Shown piece by piece: positions 15,619 to 23,848 of a stretch of DNA of 32,717 nt. The notes beneath the pieces were generated by a model that saw only the letters and a list, made by a program, of their open reading frames with translations, did no database searches and had not been told where the DNA came from. The stretch is taken from contig JAUYDS010000077.1 of NCBI GenBank assembly GCA_030691735.1, positions 1 to 32,717 on the forward strand, in the 5' to 3' direction. Origin of the DNA: Candidatus Aminicenantota bacterium (GTDB lineage Bacteria > Acidobacteriota > Aminicenantia > Aminicenantales > UBA4085). Positions within the stretch are counted from its first letter, which is position 1, and every line of letters starts with the position of its first letter. The position numbers and the translations under genes are program-made.

Positions 15619-15945
15619 ATGAAAGTGTCTGAAATGGCGGCCAAGGCCGGCCTCAAGACTCTCAACGCGTGCGGAGACAAGGAGATCCGGGGGATCTATA
15701 TCTCCGACATGGTCAGCGACATCATTGGGATCGGAGAGGGGAATCTGCTGGTGACCCTGCAGACGCACAAGAACGTGATCGCGGCCGCCAACCTGGTCGA
15801 CGTGGCGGCCATCGTCTTCACCCGGGGGAAGACGCCCGCCGAGGACGTAGTCGCCCTGGCGACCAAAGCGGGGATCGGATTGCTGGGATTCGACGGGGAC
15901 ACATGGACGCTGGCCAAGAAGCTCTATGAACTCGGCATCCGATAG
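15619..15945 (+). CDS. DRTGG-like regulatory-domain protein (first copy)
   Basis: 108 residues that resemble stand-alone DRTGG-domain proteins found in bifurcating-hydrogenase operons (a fold also present in HPr kinase and phosphotransacetylase N-termini). Features are the N-terminal MKVSEMAAKAGLK, then IRGIYISDMVSDIIGIGEGNLLVTLQTHKN, whose core alternates strands and helices, and a VAAIVFTRGKTP segment. A paralogue lies at 21121 in the same cluster, sharing the MK(V/L)SE start and the (F/Y)xRGKxP motif. A ligand-binding or signalling role is inferred from family context; ligand unknown. The stop is 95 bases before the large Fe-S gene. Confidence 0.7.
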   Translation: MKVSEMAAKAGLKTLNACGDKEIRGIYISDMVSDIIGIGEGNLLVTLQTHKNVIAAANLVDVAAIVFTRGKTPAEDVVALATKAGIGLLGFDGDTWTLAKKLYELGIR

Positions 15946-16040
15946 CGCTTGGTTATCATTCCTTCTTTTCCCATAAATACATATTTTCCCGCATCACTTA
16001 GGCGGCGGCACTCATGATCAAAAATCATAAAGGGTGATCC

Positions 16041-18554
16041 ATGTCGCGAAAAGAACCTCGGACCCTGACGATGGAAATGGACCGCCGCAAGATCTACTTT
16101 CCGGAAGGGGTGACGGTCCATCGGGCCGCCGAACTGAACGGCGTCTATATCCCTTCCCTCTGTTCTCACAAGGATCTGTCCCCCTTCGGCGGCTGCCGGC
16201 TGTGCATGGTCGAGATCGAAGGGATGAGAGGCTATCCCCTATCCTGCAACACGACCGCCCAAGAGGGGATGAAGGTCCTGACCGAGACGCCGACGCTCCT
16301 GGAGCTCCGCAAGGAATTCTTGAAACTCATCCTCAGCGAGCACCCCTCGAGCTGCCTGATCTGCGACGAGAAATCCAACTGTCAGGAATATCAGGGCACG
16401 ATCCGGAAGAGCGGGATGACGACCGGCTGCCGTTTCTGTCCGAACGACGGTCAATGCGAGCTGCAAGACCTGGTCGATAAGCTCGGCGTGACGGATATCG
16501 ATTATCCCATTCTCTATCATGGCTATGAGCCTGAGCACGACGATCCCTTTTACGACAGGGATTACAACCTCTGCATTCTCTGCGGCCGGTGCGTGCGCAT
16601 GTGTCAGGAGGTCCGGGGGACCGGCGTCCTCGCCTTCACCTTTCGAGGGCCCCGGGCCAAGGTCGGTCCCGCCTTCGGCCGCAACCATCGAGAAGCGGGC
16701 TGCGAATTCTGCGGGGCGTGCGTGGATGTCTGCCCGACCGGCGCCCTGGCCGACAAGGCCTCCAAGTGGGACGGCCGTCCGGACGGCTATCATATCTCCA
16801 CTTGTCCCTTCTGCGCGATCGGGTGCCAGATCGAGCTGAGCCACAAAAACCGCCGGCTTTCCAAGGCCAAAGCCAACCTGGATCCGGAGGTCAATGACGG
16901 GCAGCTCTGCGTGAAGGGCCGCTTCTGCCTGCCGGAAGTGATCCACCATTTCGAACGGGCGAAACGGCCGATGCTCCAGAAAGGCGAATATTTCCGGGAA
17001 GTCGCCTGGCCGGAAGCCCTGGAGAAGGTCGGCGCCGAGCTCAAAGGCGTCCGCCCAGACGAGATCGTCATGCTGGTTTCACCGGACCTCACCAACGAGA
17101 GCCTCTTCGCCGCGCAGAAATTCGTCCGGGACTGCCTGGGGAGCCAGGCCATCGATTCAACGGCGCGCACGGAGCTGGCGGGAGGACTGGGTTTGTGGTC
17201 GAAGCTGTTCTCCCTGCCCATTTCGATCAAGGCCATCGCCAAATCGGACGTGATCCTGGCCGTCGGTCTCGACAGCCGGTTCGATTTCTCCGTAGTTGGG
17301 ACGAAGGTCCGGCAGGCACTCGACTCGGGCTCCAAATTGGTCGTGATCGATCCGCGGGCGGGCAACCTGGCCCGATATACGGACGATTGGCTGCGGCCCC
17401 GGCCGGGTATGGAGGGGGACCTTCTCAAGTTCTTTGCCGATCGCCTGGCCGGCAGGACGGCCGACGCCGCCTCAGTCGCGCGAGAAACATCGATCGATCC
17501 GGCGGACATGGACAGGGCTCTTGAGATCCTCTCTTCCGGCAAGGAACTGACGGTCATCCTCGGCCCTCAGGTCTTTCACTATGGGCGTAACGAGGCCCTC
17601 GTGGACGGCCTGATGACGCTGGCGGAGCGGAAAACCGCCAATTTCATCCCTCTCTATTTCGGGGCCAACTCGCGCGGAGCGCTGGAAATGGGGGTTTTTC
17701 CGGAGGTCGGTCCTGGCCTGACGGCCGGTCGGGGGACGGGGACCGCTTTGGCGGATATCATCAGCGGCTCCAAGAGGCCCAAAGTTTTGTATCTTGTCGG
17801 CGATATCCCTTTTCTGGAAAGACCGGACTGCGAATTCCTGATTGTCCAGGATATCTATATGCCGTCCTTCAAGGTCGACGCATTCCTGCCGGCCTCCGCC
17901 TTCGCCGAAGCCGGGGGAACGCTCATCAATATCGAAGGCCGCGTCCAGGAGGTCGTCCAGATCGAAGACCTGCCCGAAGGGGCGGTGACGGGTTTCATGC
18001 GGCCCGATTGGCTGATCTTCTCGGATCTCGACAAAGCCCTGGGCGGCACGACCTTGAACTATCACACGGCCAAGGACGTCCAAAAGGACATTCAAAAAGC
18101 GGTGCCGGATTTTGCGGCGGGGAACCGGAAACCGCGGCGGATGCATCCCGCAGACCATCTGGGGCTCTTTCCTTCGGCGCAGGAAAAGATCTCGATGGGG
18201 GATTTCGTGCTGGTAGCCGGACCGGGCGGATACCGCCATCGAGGGATCGACATCTCGTCCAAGGTCGGCGGATTGAACGAACTGGCCCTCGAAGAGGGCT
18301 TCCGGATGTATCCAGCCGATATCGTCTCGCTCGGCTTGAAGGATGGCGATCCGATCACCCTCTCGATCGAACATGGACGGGCGAGCGCCACGGGGCCGGT
18401 TAGATCCGACATGGAATGCCCGCGGGGCGCGATCTATTACACGCGGCCGGCCGTTTTCGGCGGGCTCGAACACCGGCGAGAGATGTCTTCGTTCTATCGC
18501 CTCATACCGAACCCGATCCAGGTCAGCGTTTCCAAGGCGGGAGGTTTAAAGTGA
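16041..18554 (+). CDS. NuoG/formate-dehydrogenase-like multi-cluster Fe-S protein without Mo ligand
   Basis: 837 residues. N-terminal [2Fe-2S] domain (Cys41, 52, 55, 69); His-ligated [4Fe-4S] (His101, Cys105, 108, 114); an extra CRFCPNDGQC motif (Cys130, 133, 139) that repeats the previous one; two ferredoxin [4Fe-4S] sites (Cys178-188, Cys221-231); a molybdopterin-oxidoreductase [4Fe-4S] (Cys255, 258, 262, 290) followed by KGR; then the large molybdopterin-oxidoreductase body and a C-terminal dinucleotide-binding domain. At the place where formate dehydrogenases have Sec/Cys, the sequence is IDSTARTELAGG, with Glu (~377) instead. This argues against formate oxidation and for an electron-relay role like NuoG. 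Flanked by a DRTGG-like gene and nfnA; a 231-base spacer follows. Shine-Dalgarno AGGGTGATCC precedes ATG 16041. Confidence 0.85.
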   Translation: MSRKEPRTLTMEMDRRKIYFPEGVTVHRAAELNGVYIPSLCSHKDLSPFGGCRLCMVEIEGMRGYPLSCNTTAQEGMKVLTETPTLLELRKEFLKLILSEHPSSCLICDEKSNCQEYQGTIRKSGMTTGCRFCPNDGQCELQDLVDKLGVTDIDYPILYHGYEPEHDDPFYDRDYNLCILCGRCVRMCQEVRGTGVLAFTFRGPRAKVGPAFGRNHREAGCEFCGACVDVCPTGALADKASKWDGRPDGYHISTCPFCAIGCQIELSHKNRRLSKAKANLDPEVNDGQLCVKGRFCLPEVIHHFERAKRPMLQKGEYFREVAWPEALEKVGAELKGVRPDEIVMLVSPDLTNESLFAAQKFVRDCLGSQAIDSTARTELAGGLGLWSKLFSLPISIKAIAKSDVILAVGLDSRFDFSVVGTKVRQALDSGSKLVVIDPRAGNLARYTDDWLRPRPGMEGDLLKFFADRLAGRTADAASVARETSIDPADMDRALEILSSGKELTVILGPQVFHYGRNEALVDGLMTLAERKTANFIPLYFGANSRGALEMGVFPEVGPGLTAGRGTGTALADIISGSKRPKVLYLVGDIPFLERPDCEFLIVQDIYMPSFKVDAFLPASAFAEAGGTLINIEGRVQEVVQIEDLPEGAVTGFMRPDWLIFSDLDKALGGTTLNYHTAKDVQKDIQKAVPDFAAGNRKPRRMHPADHLGLFPSAQEKISMGDFVLVAGPGGYRHRGIDISSKVGGLNELALEEGFRMYPADIVSLGLKDGDPITLSIEHGRASATGPVRSDMECPRGAIYYTRPAVFGGLEHRREMSSFYRLIPNPIQVSVSKAGGLK

Positions 18555-18611
18555 TCTGGGCGTTTTCGCGGAAACCCGATCGGCGAAGCCGAGTCAAGGG
18601 ACGAGCCTTCG

Positions 18612-18731
18612 CGGCGGAAGTGGACCCCCGGGCAAAGCCCGGGGCATTCACCCGCGATGTAAATACGCGGCTGAGTACGGCGGAAGCGGATCCCCAGACA
18701 AAGCCTGCCCTCATTCGCTTCGCGAATGAGG
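18612..18731 (+). repeat. Repeat/hairpin element in the spacer between NuoG-like and nfnA
   Basis: The 231-base gap 18555-18785 has no credible gene. It contains two copies of a 28-base unit (18612-18639 and 18678-18705; 24/28 identical) and two hairpins: an 8-bp stem CCCCGGGC/GCCCGGGG with AAA loop (18626-18644), and a 10-bp stem CCTCATTCGC/GCGAATGAGG with TTC loop (18709-18731). It resembles a REP-type repetitive element; in position it could stabilise or attenuate the operon mRNA. Confidence 0.65.
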
Positions 18732-18785
18732 ACTGCAAAGCCTGGGGCCCCTGCCGCCGCCCCGACCGCCGGGGGGAGGATTTGA

Positions 18786-19619
18786 ATGTACTCGATCGTT
18801 GAACGGCGGATGATCGTCCCGAATATGCATGAATTCATCGTCCGGGCCCCGGTGGTCGCCGAATCTGTCAAACCCGGCAACTTCATCATGCTCCGGCCCG
18901 ACCCGACCGGCGAGCGGATCCCCTTGTCTGTCGCGGACTGGGACCGGGAGGCCGGCACGGTCACGTCCATCTTCATGCAGGTGGGGGGAACGACCGCGAA
19001 GCTGGCCCGACTGAAGCCCGGCGACACCATTCCGACCTATGTCGGACCGCTCGGCAAGGAGACCGTGATCGACAAGTTCGGCACGGTCCTATGCGTCGGC
19101 GGATGCTACGGGATCGGGTCCATCTACCCCATCGCCCGGGCCTTGAAAGAGGCCGGGAACAGGGTGGTCGTGCTCCTGGAAGCGCGAAGCTCGTTCCTTC
19201 TGTATTGGGAGGACAAATTGGCCCGCGTCGCGAATGATCTGTTCGTCATCACCCGCGACGGGACCAAGGGGCGGAAAGGGCACATCGACAAGATTCCCGA
19301 GTTGATGGGGGCCGCCGGAATCGTTCCCGATCGGGTGATCGTGAACGGATGCACGTTCCAGATGATGCGGGTCTCCGAGGTGACGAAACCCCTGGGCTGG
19401 AAGACCATCGTCAACATGAATCCCATCATGATCGACGGAACGGGCATGTGCGGAGTTTGCCGGCTGTCGGTCGGGGGAAAGACGAAGTTCGCCTGTGTCG
19501 ACGGCCCCGACTTCGACGGCCATGAGATCGATTGGGCCGAATTCCTGGCCCGGCGCAAGGGCTACAGCCCCGAAGAGGTCGATCCGCTCCGCCATAGCAG
19601 CTGCCGGTCCCGTTTTTAG
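18786..19619 (+). CDS. nfnA: NfnA-like FAD/[2Fe-2S] subunit
   Basis: 277 residues of the ferredoxin-NADP reductase/dihydroorotate dehydrogenase electron-transfer fold. The FAD-binding motif is RIPLSVADW (44-52), the NAD-binding region starts GTVLCVGGCYGIGSIYP (99-115), and the C-terminal [2Fe-2S] site is DGTGMCGVC…C (Asp218, Cys222, Cys225, Cys237), which matches the Asp+3Cys ligation known for NfnA. In NfnAB this subunit binds NAD(H) and carries electrons from the bifurcating FAD. Length fits NfnA/SudB. The strong Shine-Dalgarno GGGGGAGGA precedes ATG 18786, implying independent translation after the repeat spacer. NfnB follows 36 bases later. Confidence 0.88.
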   Translation: MYSIVERRMIVPNMHEFIVRAPVVAESVKPGNFIMLRPDPTGERIPLSVADWDREAGTVTSIFMQVGGTTAKLARLKPGDTIPTYVGPLGKETVIDKFGTVLCVGGCYGIGSIYPIARALKEAGNRVVVLLEARSSFLLYWEDKLARVANDLFVITRDGTKGRKGHIDKIPELMGAAGIVPDRVIVNGCTFQMMRVSEVTKPLGWKTIVNMNPIMIDGTGMCGVCRLSVGGKTKFACVDGPDFDGHEIDWAEFLARRKGYSPEEVDPLRHSSCRSRF

Positions 19620-19655
19620 AACGACCGCCCGGACGGATAGAGGAGGTTGCCGAGC

Positions 19656-21089
19656 GTGGCTGAAGAAAAACCTGAAAAGAAAAAGCTGGACCTGCAGCGG
19701 CGGCCCATGCCGAAGCAGAACCATTGGGAACGGGTTAAGAACTTCGACGAAGTGGCTCTGGGATATCCCGTCGCCGCGGCCGTCGAAGAAGCCTCGCGCT
19801 GTATCAAGTGCAAAAAGCCGCTCTGCAATCAAGGCTGTCCCGTGGGGATCGACATCCCCGGCTTCATCAAATGCATCGTTGAGGGTGACTTCGGCTCCGG
19901 GATCAGGAAGATCAAGAAGACCAACGCCCTTCCGGCCATTTGCGGCCGAGTCTGCCCTCAGGAAGAACAGTGTGAAAAAACGTGCATCCTCGGGAACAAG
20001 CAAGCGCCCGTGGCGATCGGCCGTCTGGAGCGGTTCCTGGCCGACTGGGAAGCCGCGGAAGGCAAGATCGAGGTCCCCGACATGGCTCCTAAAACGGGGA
20101 AGAAAGTCGCCGTGATCGGGGCCGGGCCGGCCGGCATCACCGTGGCCAACGACCTCATCATTCTCGGGCACGAGGTGACCATCTTCGAGGCGCTCCATGA
20201 ATGCGGCGGCGTCCTGATCTACGGGATCCCGGAGTTCAGGCTCCCCAAGGCGATCGTCAATCGCGAAGTGAACTATGTCAGGAGCCTCGGGGTAAAGATC
20301 TATACGGATTTCGTGGTGGGGAAGACGAGGACCGTCAACAGGCTCCTCGAGGAATTCGATGCCGTCTTCGTCGGCTCCGGGGCAGGGCTGCCTTGGTTCA
20401 TGGAGATCCCCGGCGAGAACCTCAACGGCGTCTATTCGGCCAACGAATACCTCACCCGGGTGAACCTGATGAAGGGATTCCGCTTCCCGGAGTACGACAC
20501 GCCGGTGAAACGGCCGTCCCGGGTGGCCGTCGTCGGCGGAGGGAACGTGGCCATGGACTCGGCCCGGACGGCCGTCCGGCTGGGCGCCGATGAGGTCCAT
20601 CTGGTCTACCGGCGAAGCAAGGCGGAGCTCCCGGCCCGCGTTGAGGAAGTGGAGAATGCCGAGGAGGAAGGGGTCATTTTTGATCTTCTCAATCTGCCCG
20701 TCCGGCTCATCGGCGACGAGAACGGCTGGATCAAAGAGATCGAATGCCTGCGGATGGAGCTGGGCGCCCCCGACGAATCAGGCCGGCGCAAGCCGGTTCC
20801 CATCCAAGGGTCCAACTATCGCGTCTCCTTCGACGCGATCGTCATGGCCATCGGCAACGGCCCCAACCCGTTGATCCAGATGACGACGCCCGGGTTGGAC
20901 ATCAATAAAAAGGGGGGGTTGGCGACCGATCCGGCAACGGGCCGGACGTCCAGGCCGAACATCTGGGCCGGCGGGGACATCGTCAGGGGGGCGGCTACGG
21001 TGATCAGCGCCATGGGGGATGGACGGATCGCCGCGGCCTCGATCCATCGCTATCTCATGAACAGGGAGGGCGAAGCCCCTGTGACATGA
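19656..21089 (+). CDS. nfnB: NfnB/GltD-like FAD- and NADPH-binding subunit
   Basis: 477 residues. Two N-terminal [4Fe-4S] motifs are present: CIKCKKPLCNQGC (Cys49, 52, 57, 61) and CGRVCPQEEQCEKTC (Cys96, 100, 106, 110). The FAD Rossmann motif is VAVIGAGPAG (151-160), and a second nucleotide-binding motif is VAVVGGGNVAMDSARTAVRL, followed by the YRRS basic segment for NADPH. This is the NfnB/GltD/SudA family; in NfnB the FAD bound here is the bifurcating flavin. The start is GTG 19656, nine bases after AGGAGG; a TTG at 19647 abuts the Shine-Dalgarno and is less likely. Paired with nfnA, so a full NfnAB module is present. Confidence 0.88.
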   Translation: MAEEKPEKKKLDLQRRPMPKQNHWERVKNFDEVALGYPVAAAVEEASRCIKCKKPLCNQGCPVGIDIPGFIKCIVEGDFGSGIRKIKKTNALPAICGRVCPQEEQCEKTCILGNKQAPVAIGRLERFLADWEAAEGKIEVPDMAPKTGKKVAVIGAGPAGITVANDLIILGHEVTIFEALHECGGVLIYGIPEFRLPKAIVNREVNYVRSLGVKIYTDFVVGKTRTVNRLLEEFDAVFVGSGAGLPWFMEIPGENLNGVYSANEYLTRVNLMKGFRFPEYDTPVKRPSRVAVVGGGNVAMDSARTAVRLGADEVHLVYRRSKAELPARVEEVENAEEEGVIFDLLNLPVRLIGDENGWIKEIECLRMELGAPDESGRRKPVPIQGSNYRVSFDAIVMAIGNGPNPLIQMTTPGLDINKKGGLATDPATGRTSRPNIWAGGDIVRGAATVISAMGDGRIAAASIHRYLMNREGEAPVT

Positions 21090-21120
21090 CCATCGTCCGG
21101 AGATCGAATCAGGAGCCCAT

Positions 21121-21465
21121 ATGAAATTATCCGAGATCAAAGAGCTTCTTCAATGTGAAGTTCTCGCCGGAGAGGACGATCTGTCCGTGGACATCCAGCA
21201 GGTCGTGGCCTCGGACGGCATGAGCGAAATCCTGGCCTTCGCCAAGTCCCGGGAATTGATGATCACGGGCCTCACCAATATCCAGTCCATCCGCACCGCG
21301 GATGTCGCCGGCGTCAGCGCCGTCATCTATTGCCGGGGCAAGCGCCCCGACAAGAAAGTGATCGATTTCGCCAAGCAAAAACAGATCCCGGTCCTCGTCA
21401 CGCCGATGGTCATGTTCGACATCTGCGGGATCCTCTTCAACCGGGGTCTTAAAGGCGTCTCATGA
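21121..21465 (+). CDS. DRTGG-like regulatory-domain protein (second copy)
   Basis: 114 residues, related to the product at 15619: it begins MKLSEIKELLQCEVL, has the ASDGMSEILAFAKSRELMITGLTN core in the place of the DRTGG fold, and YCRGKRPDKKVIDFAK. Shine-Dalgarno AGGAGC precedes the ATG. The stop overlaps the ATPase start (ATGA), so the two are translated together. In other anaerobes such proteins sit beside bifurcating hydrogenase genes; their ligand is not established. Here two copies flank the catalytic genes. Confidence 0.72.
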   Translation: MKLSEIKELLQCEVLAGEDDLSVDIQQVVASDGMSEILAFAKSRELMITGLTNIQSIRTADVAGVSAVIYCRGKRPDKKVIDFAKQKQIPVLVTPMVMFDICGILFNRGLKGVS

Positions 21466-21902
21466 CGGCCATGGAATTGCTGCGGGAATGCTATGAGATC
21501 CAAGGGAAGAATTTCGACAAGGCCGGCGAAGTCTCCGGCGAGATCAAGGTCGTCCTCCGGGATCTCGGCATCGACGCGGCCCATCTCCGGCGCCTCGTGA
21601 TCGTGGCCTTCGAGGCGGAGATGAACGTGGTCATGTACGCCCAGAGGGGGACGATGACATTGATCGTCACGGAGGAAGACATCAATCTGGAAACCACAGA
21701 CGAGGGTCCGGGCATCCCGGACATCGAACTGGCCTTGCAGGAAGGATATTCGACGGCCTCCGACGAGATGCGCGAGATGGGCTTCGGCTTCGGGATGGGC
21801 CTGCCGAACATGAAAAAGAACTCCGACGAATTCCGAATCGAATCGAACGTGGGGAAGGGAACCTCGGTCTTTTCGAAGATCCGGCTCCCGGCGCATGAGT
21901 GA
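21462..21902 (+). CDS. RsbW-like (GHKL) ATP-binding protein
   Basis: 146 residues with an HATPase_c-type domain like anti-sigma factor kinases. The N-box is EAEMNVVMYA, the G1 box DEGPGIPD, and the Gly-rich G2 region GFGFGMGLPNMKKNSD, followed by GKGTSV. There is no phosphoacceptor His, so it is not a normal sensor kinase. Related proteins accompany HydS/Hyd gene sets, where a regulatory phosphorylation or partner-switch role is assumed. Overlaps both neighbours (DRTGG-like upstream by ATGA, hydrogenase-like downstream by 8 bases), which ties it to both as one regulatory unit. Confidence 0.8.
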   Translation: MTAMELLRECYEIQGKNFDKAGEVSGEIKVVLRDLGIDAAHLRRLVIVAFEAEMNVVMYAQRGTMTLIVTEEDINLETTDEGPGIPDIELALQEGYSTASDEMREMGFGFGMGLPNMKKNSDEFRIESNVGKGTSVFSKIRLPAHE

Positions 21903-23199
21903 ACTTAAGCACGGGTTCAGGATCAACACGGAGATGTGTCAGGGACGGATGCACTGCATGCGGGCCTGTCCCACCCGCGCCATCCGCGTCAAGAACGGCA
22001 AGGCGCACCTGATCTCGGAGCTCTGCATCGATTGCGGGTTGTGCCTGACCGTCTGTCCCACGGGGGCCATCGCCGCGACCACGCTCACCTTCGCCGAGCT
22101 GGACCGGTTCAAGTTCAAGGTCGCCGTGGCCTCGCCCGCGCTGTTTGCCCAGTTCGGTATGAGCGACACGCCGGAAAGCGTGGGTCGGGCGCTCCTCGAG
22201 CTCGGCTTCGACGCCGTCTGGGAATACTCCGTGGACATCGAGCTGATCGACCGTGCCATCGCGGCCTGCGTCAAAAAATGGCCCGGACCATTTCCCCTGA
22301 TCTCCAATTCGTGTCCGGTCGTCGTCCGGCTGGTCCAGGTCGCCTATCCCTCGATGGTCGAACAGCTGATCCCCGTCGACGCCCCGCGGGAAATCGCCGC
22401 CCGGGAATTGAAGCGAAGATATTCCCAGGAGCTGGGGATCGCGGCCGAGGACATCGCCGCCATCTACATCACTCCCTGCCTGGCCAAGACCATTTCCATT
22501 CTCCAGCCCGCCGAGGAAGAGAAGAGCCATCTGGACGGCGCCGTCGGCATCTCCCAAATCTACAATGACATCCTCTATAAGCTCCGGACGGGCCTGACGC
22601 GTGAGAACGCCTCTAGAAAATTTTCTTTTTCGGGCGAAATGTTCCATTGGGGAGCCCCGGAAGGCGAGTTCCCCAGCCTTTCGCGAGAGCATTACCTCCC
22701 CCTCACGGGTCTGACGGACATCATCAAGGTTTTCGACGATATCGAGAAGGGCAAGCTCCGCAATATCGAGTTTCTGGAGTGCCATGCCTGTCAGGGAGGG
22801 TGCGTCGGTGGAAACCTGACCGTCGAGAATCTCTATGTCGCCCGGAGCAAGAATCTGCGTTTGGTCGCCAACATGCCGAGATCCGTTTCCAAATTCGAGG
22901 AGGAAGTCCAGCGGCGCTATGCCATCGAGGATTTTTCACTGCGGCGGTCCTTGAAGCCCCGCAAGATCGAGGGAGAGACCGGAGATCTTCGGGGACGGGT
23001 CCTGAGGAGAAAGAAGGCGGAGGAGCTATTGAAGGCCCTGCCCATGCTAAACTGCGGGCTGTGCGGCGCCCCGACGTGCAAGAGCCACGCGGAGGACGTC
23101 GCCGCATCGCGGGCAGAGATCGGTGATTGTATCTTTCTCTCCCCGGACCGGATCGTCCATCTCAGGGCCTTATATTTAGATCATCAAGACACGAAATAA
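21895..23199 (+). CDS. Sensory-type [FeFe]-hydrogenase homologue (HydS-like)
   Basis: 434 residues. An N-terminal 2[4Fe-4S] region (Cys15, 21, 25 with Cys54; Cys44, 47, 50) leads into the hydrogenase large-subunit domain, which keeps one Cys in L1 (SNSCPVVVR, Cys140), one in L2 (TPCLAK, Cys195) and two in L3 (ECHACQGGCVGG, Cys299 and Cys303). These are the four H-cluster-anchoring cysteines. The proton-transfer Cys of catalytic enzymes (TSCCP) is Ser here, and the L3 Met is His. A C-terminal FeS domain (NCGLCGAPTC, Cys387, 390, 395; Cys412) is typical of sensory group C/D enzymes. It probably senses H2 or redox state rather than producing H2. No PAS domain is present. Confidence 0.82.
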   Translation: MSELKHGFRINTEMCQGRMHCMRACPTRAIRVKNGKAHLISELCIDCGLCLTVCPTGAIAATTLTFAELDRFKFKVAVASPALFAQFGMSDTPESVGRALLELGFDAVWEYSVDIELIDRAIAACVKKWPGPFPLISNSCPVVVRLVQVAYPSMVEQLIPVDAPREIAARELKRRYSQELGIAAEDIAAIYITPCLAKTISILQPAEEEKSHLDGAVGISQIYNDILYKLRTGLTRENASRKFSFSGEMFHWGAPEGEFPSLSREHYLPLTGLTDIIKVFDDIEKGKLRNIEFLECHACQGGCVGGNLTVENLYVARSKNLRLVANMPRSVSKFEEEVQRRYAIEDFSLRRSLKPRKIEGETGDLRGRVLRRKKAEELLKALPMLNCGLCGAPTCKSHAEDVAASRAEIGDCIFLSPDRIVHLRALYLDHQDTK

Positions 23200-23248
23200 A
23201 TCCATGATCGGAACGACTTCGAACACGAACGATCGCAAGGAGGGCGGG

Positions 23249-23749
23249 ATGACGGCGAAAGCTGAGACAGACGTTCTGGATAAAACCCGCGAGCGGCGGA
23301 AAGAGGTAATCCCCCTTCTCCAAAAGGCCCAGGAAGTCCAGGGGTATCTTACCCCCGATGCCATCCAAACCATCTCCCAGACGCTGAAGGTCTCGGAAAA
23401 CGAGATCTACGGAGTGGCCACGTTTTACAGCCAGTTCCGGTTCCGGCCGCCTGGGAAATACAACATCAAGGTCTGCCTGGGGACTGCCTGCCACGTGGGC
23501 GGCGGCCAGAACTTCATGGAGGTGATGAAAACGGACAAGAACCTCGACCATGGCGAGACCTCGCCGGATGGGAAGTTCAGCCTGGAGCGGGTCGCCTGCC
23601 TAGGATGCTGCGCCCTGGCCCCCGTCGTCGTCGTCAACGAGGAGGTCCACGGCCGGATGAACCGGGTCACCTTCACGAAACTCCTGGAATCGATCGATCC
23701 TCCTCCCCCCGCGGAGGTGGTGCCGGACACGCCGGCGTCCAAAGGATAA
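23249..23749 (+). CDS. nuoE: NuoE/HydC-like [2Fe-2S] subunit
   Basis: 166 residues of the thioredoxin-like 24-kDa subunit family. The N-terminal helical bundle contains LLQKAQEVQGYLTPDAIQ and GVATFYSQFR; the [2Fe-2S] ligands are Cys76 and Cys81 (VCLGTACHV) with Cys117 and Cys121 (ACLGCCALAP). ATG 23249 is used because AAGGAGGG stands just upstream; an earlier in-frame ATG at 23204 has none. This subunit passes electrons to or from the FMN subunit encoded next, as in NuoEF and HydCB. The 99-base gap to that gene shows no feature. Confidence 0.92.
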   Translation: MTAKAETDVLDKTRERRKEVIPLLQKAQEVQGYLTPDAIQTISQTLKVSENEIYGVATFYSQFRFRPPGKYNIKVCLGTACHVGGGQNFMEVMKTDKNLDHGETSPDGKFSLERVACLGCCALAPVVVVNEEVHGRMNRVTFTKLLESIDPPPPAEVVPDTPASKG

Positions 23750-23848
23750 AGAAATCATGAACCGCCGCCCGACGATGCGCGTTTCGAGACGATCCGAGGC
23801 CGCGCGCGCTAGACGGCATAATCCCGTTCATGCAAAGTGGGAGCCCTC

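Noticed and set aside
16041-18554. Formate dehydrogenase as name for the large Fe-S protein
   Set aside because: The Sec/Cys ligand position holds Glu, so formate oxidation is not supported.
18555-18785. A small gene in the spacer between the NuoG-like and nfnA genes
   Set aside because: A GTG-started frame exists but consists of hairpins and direct repeats, and its translation is Arg/Pro-rich without hydrophobic core.
21895-23199. Catalytic, hydrogen-producing [FeFe]-hydrogenase
   Set aside because: The proton-transfer Cys in L1 and the Met in L3 are replaced, and the C-terminal FeS domain is that of sensory types. No other HydA-like gene is in the window.
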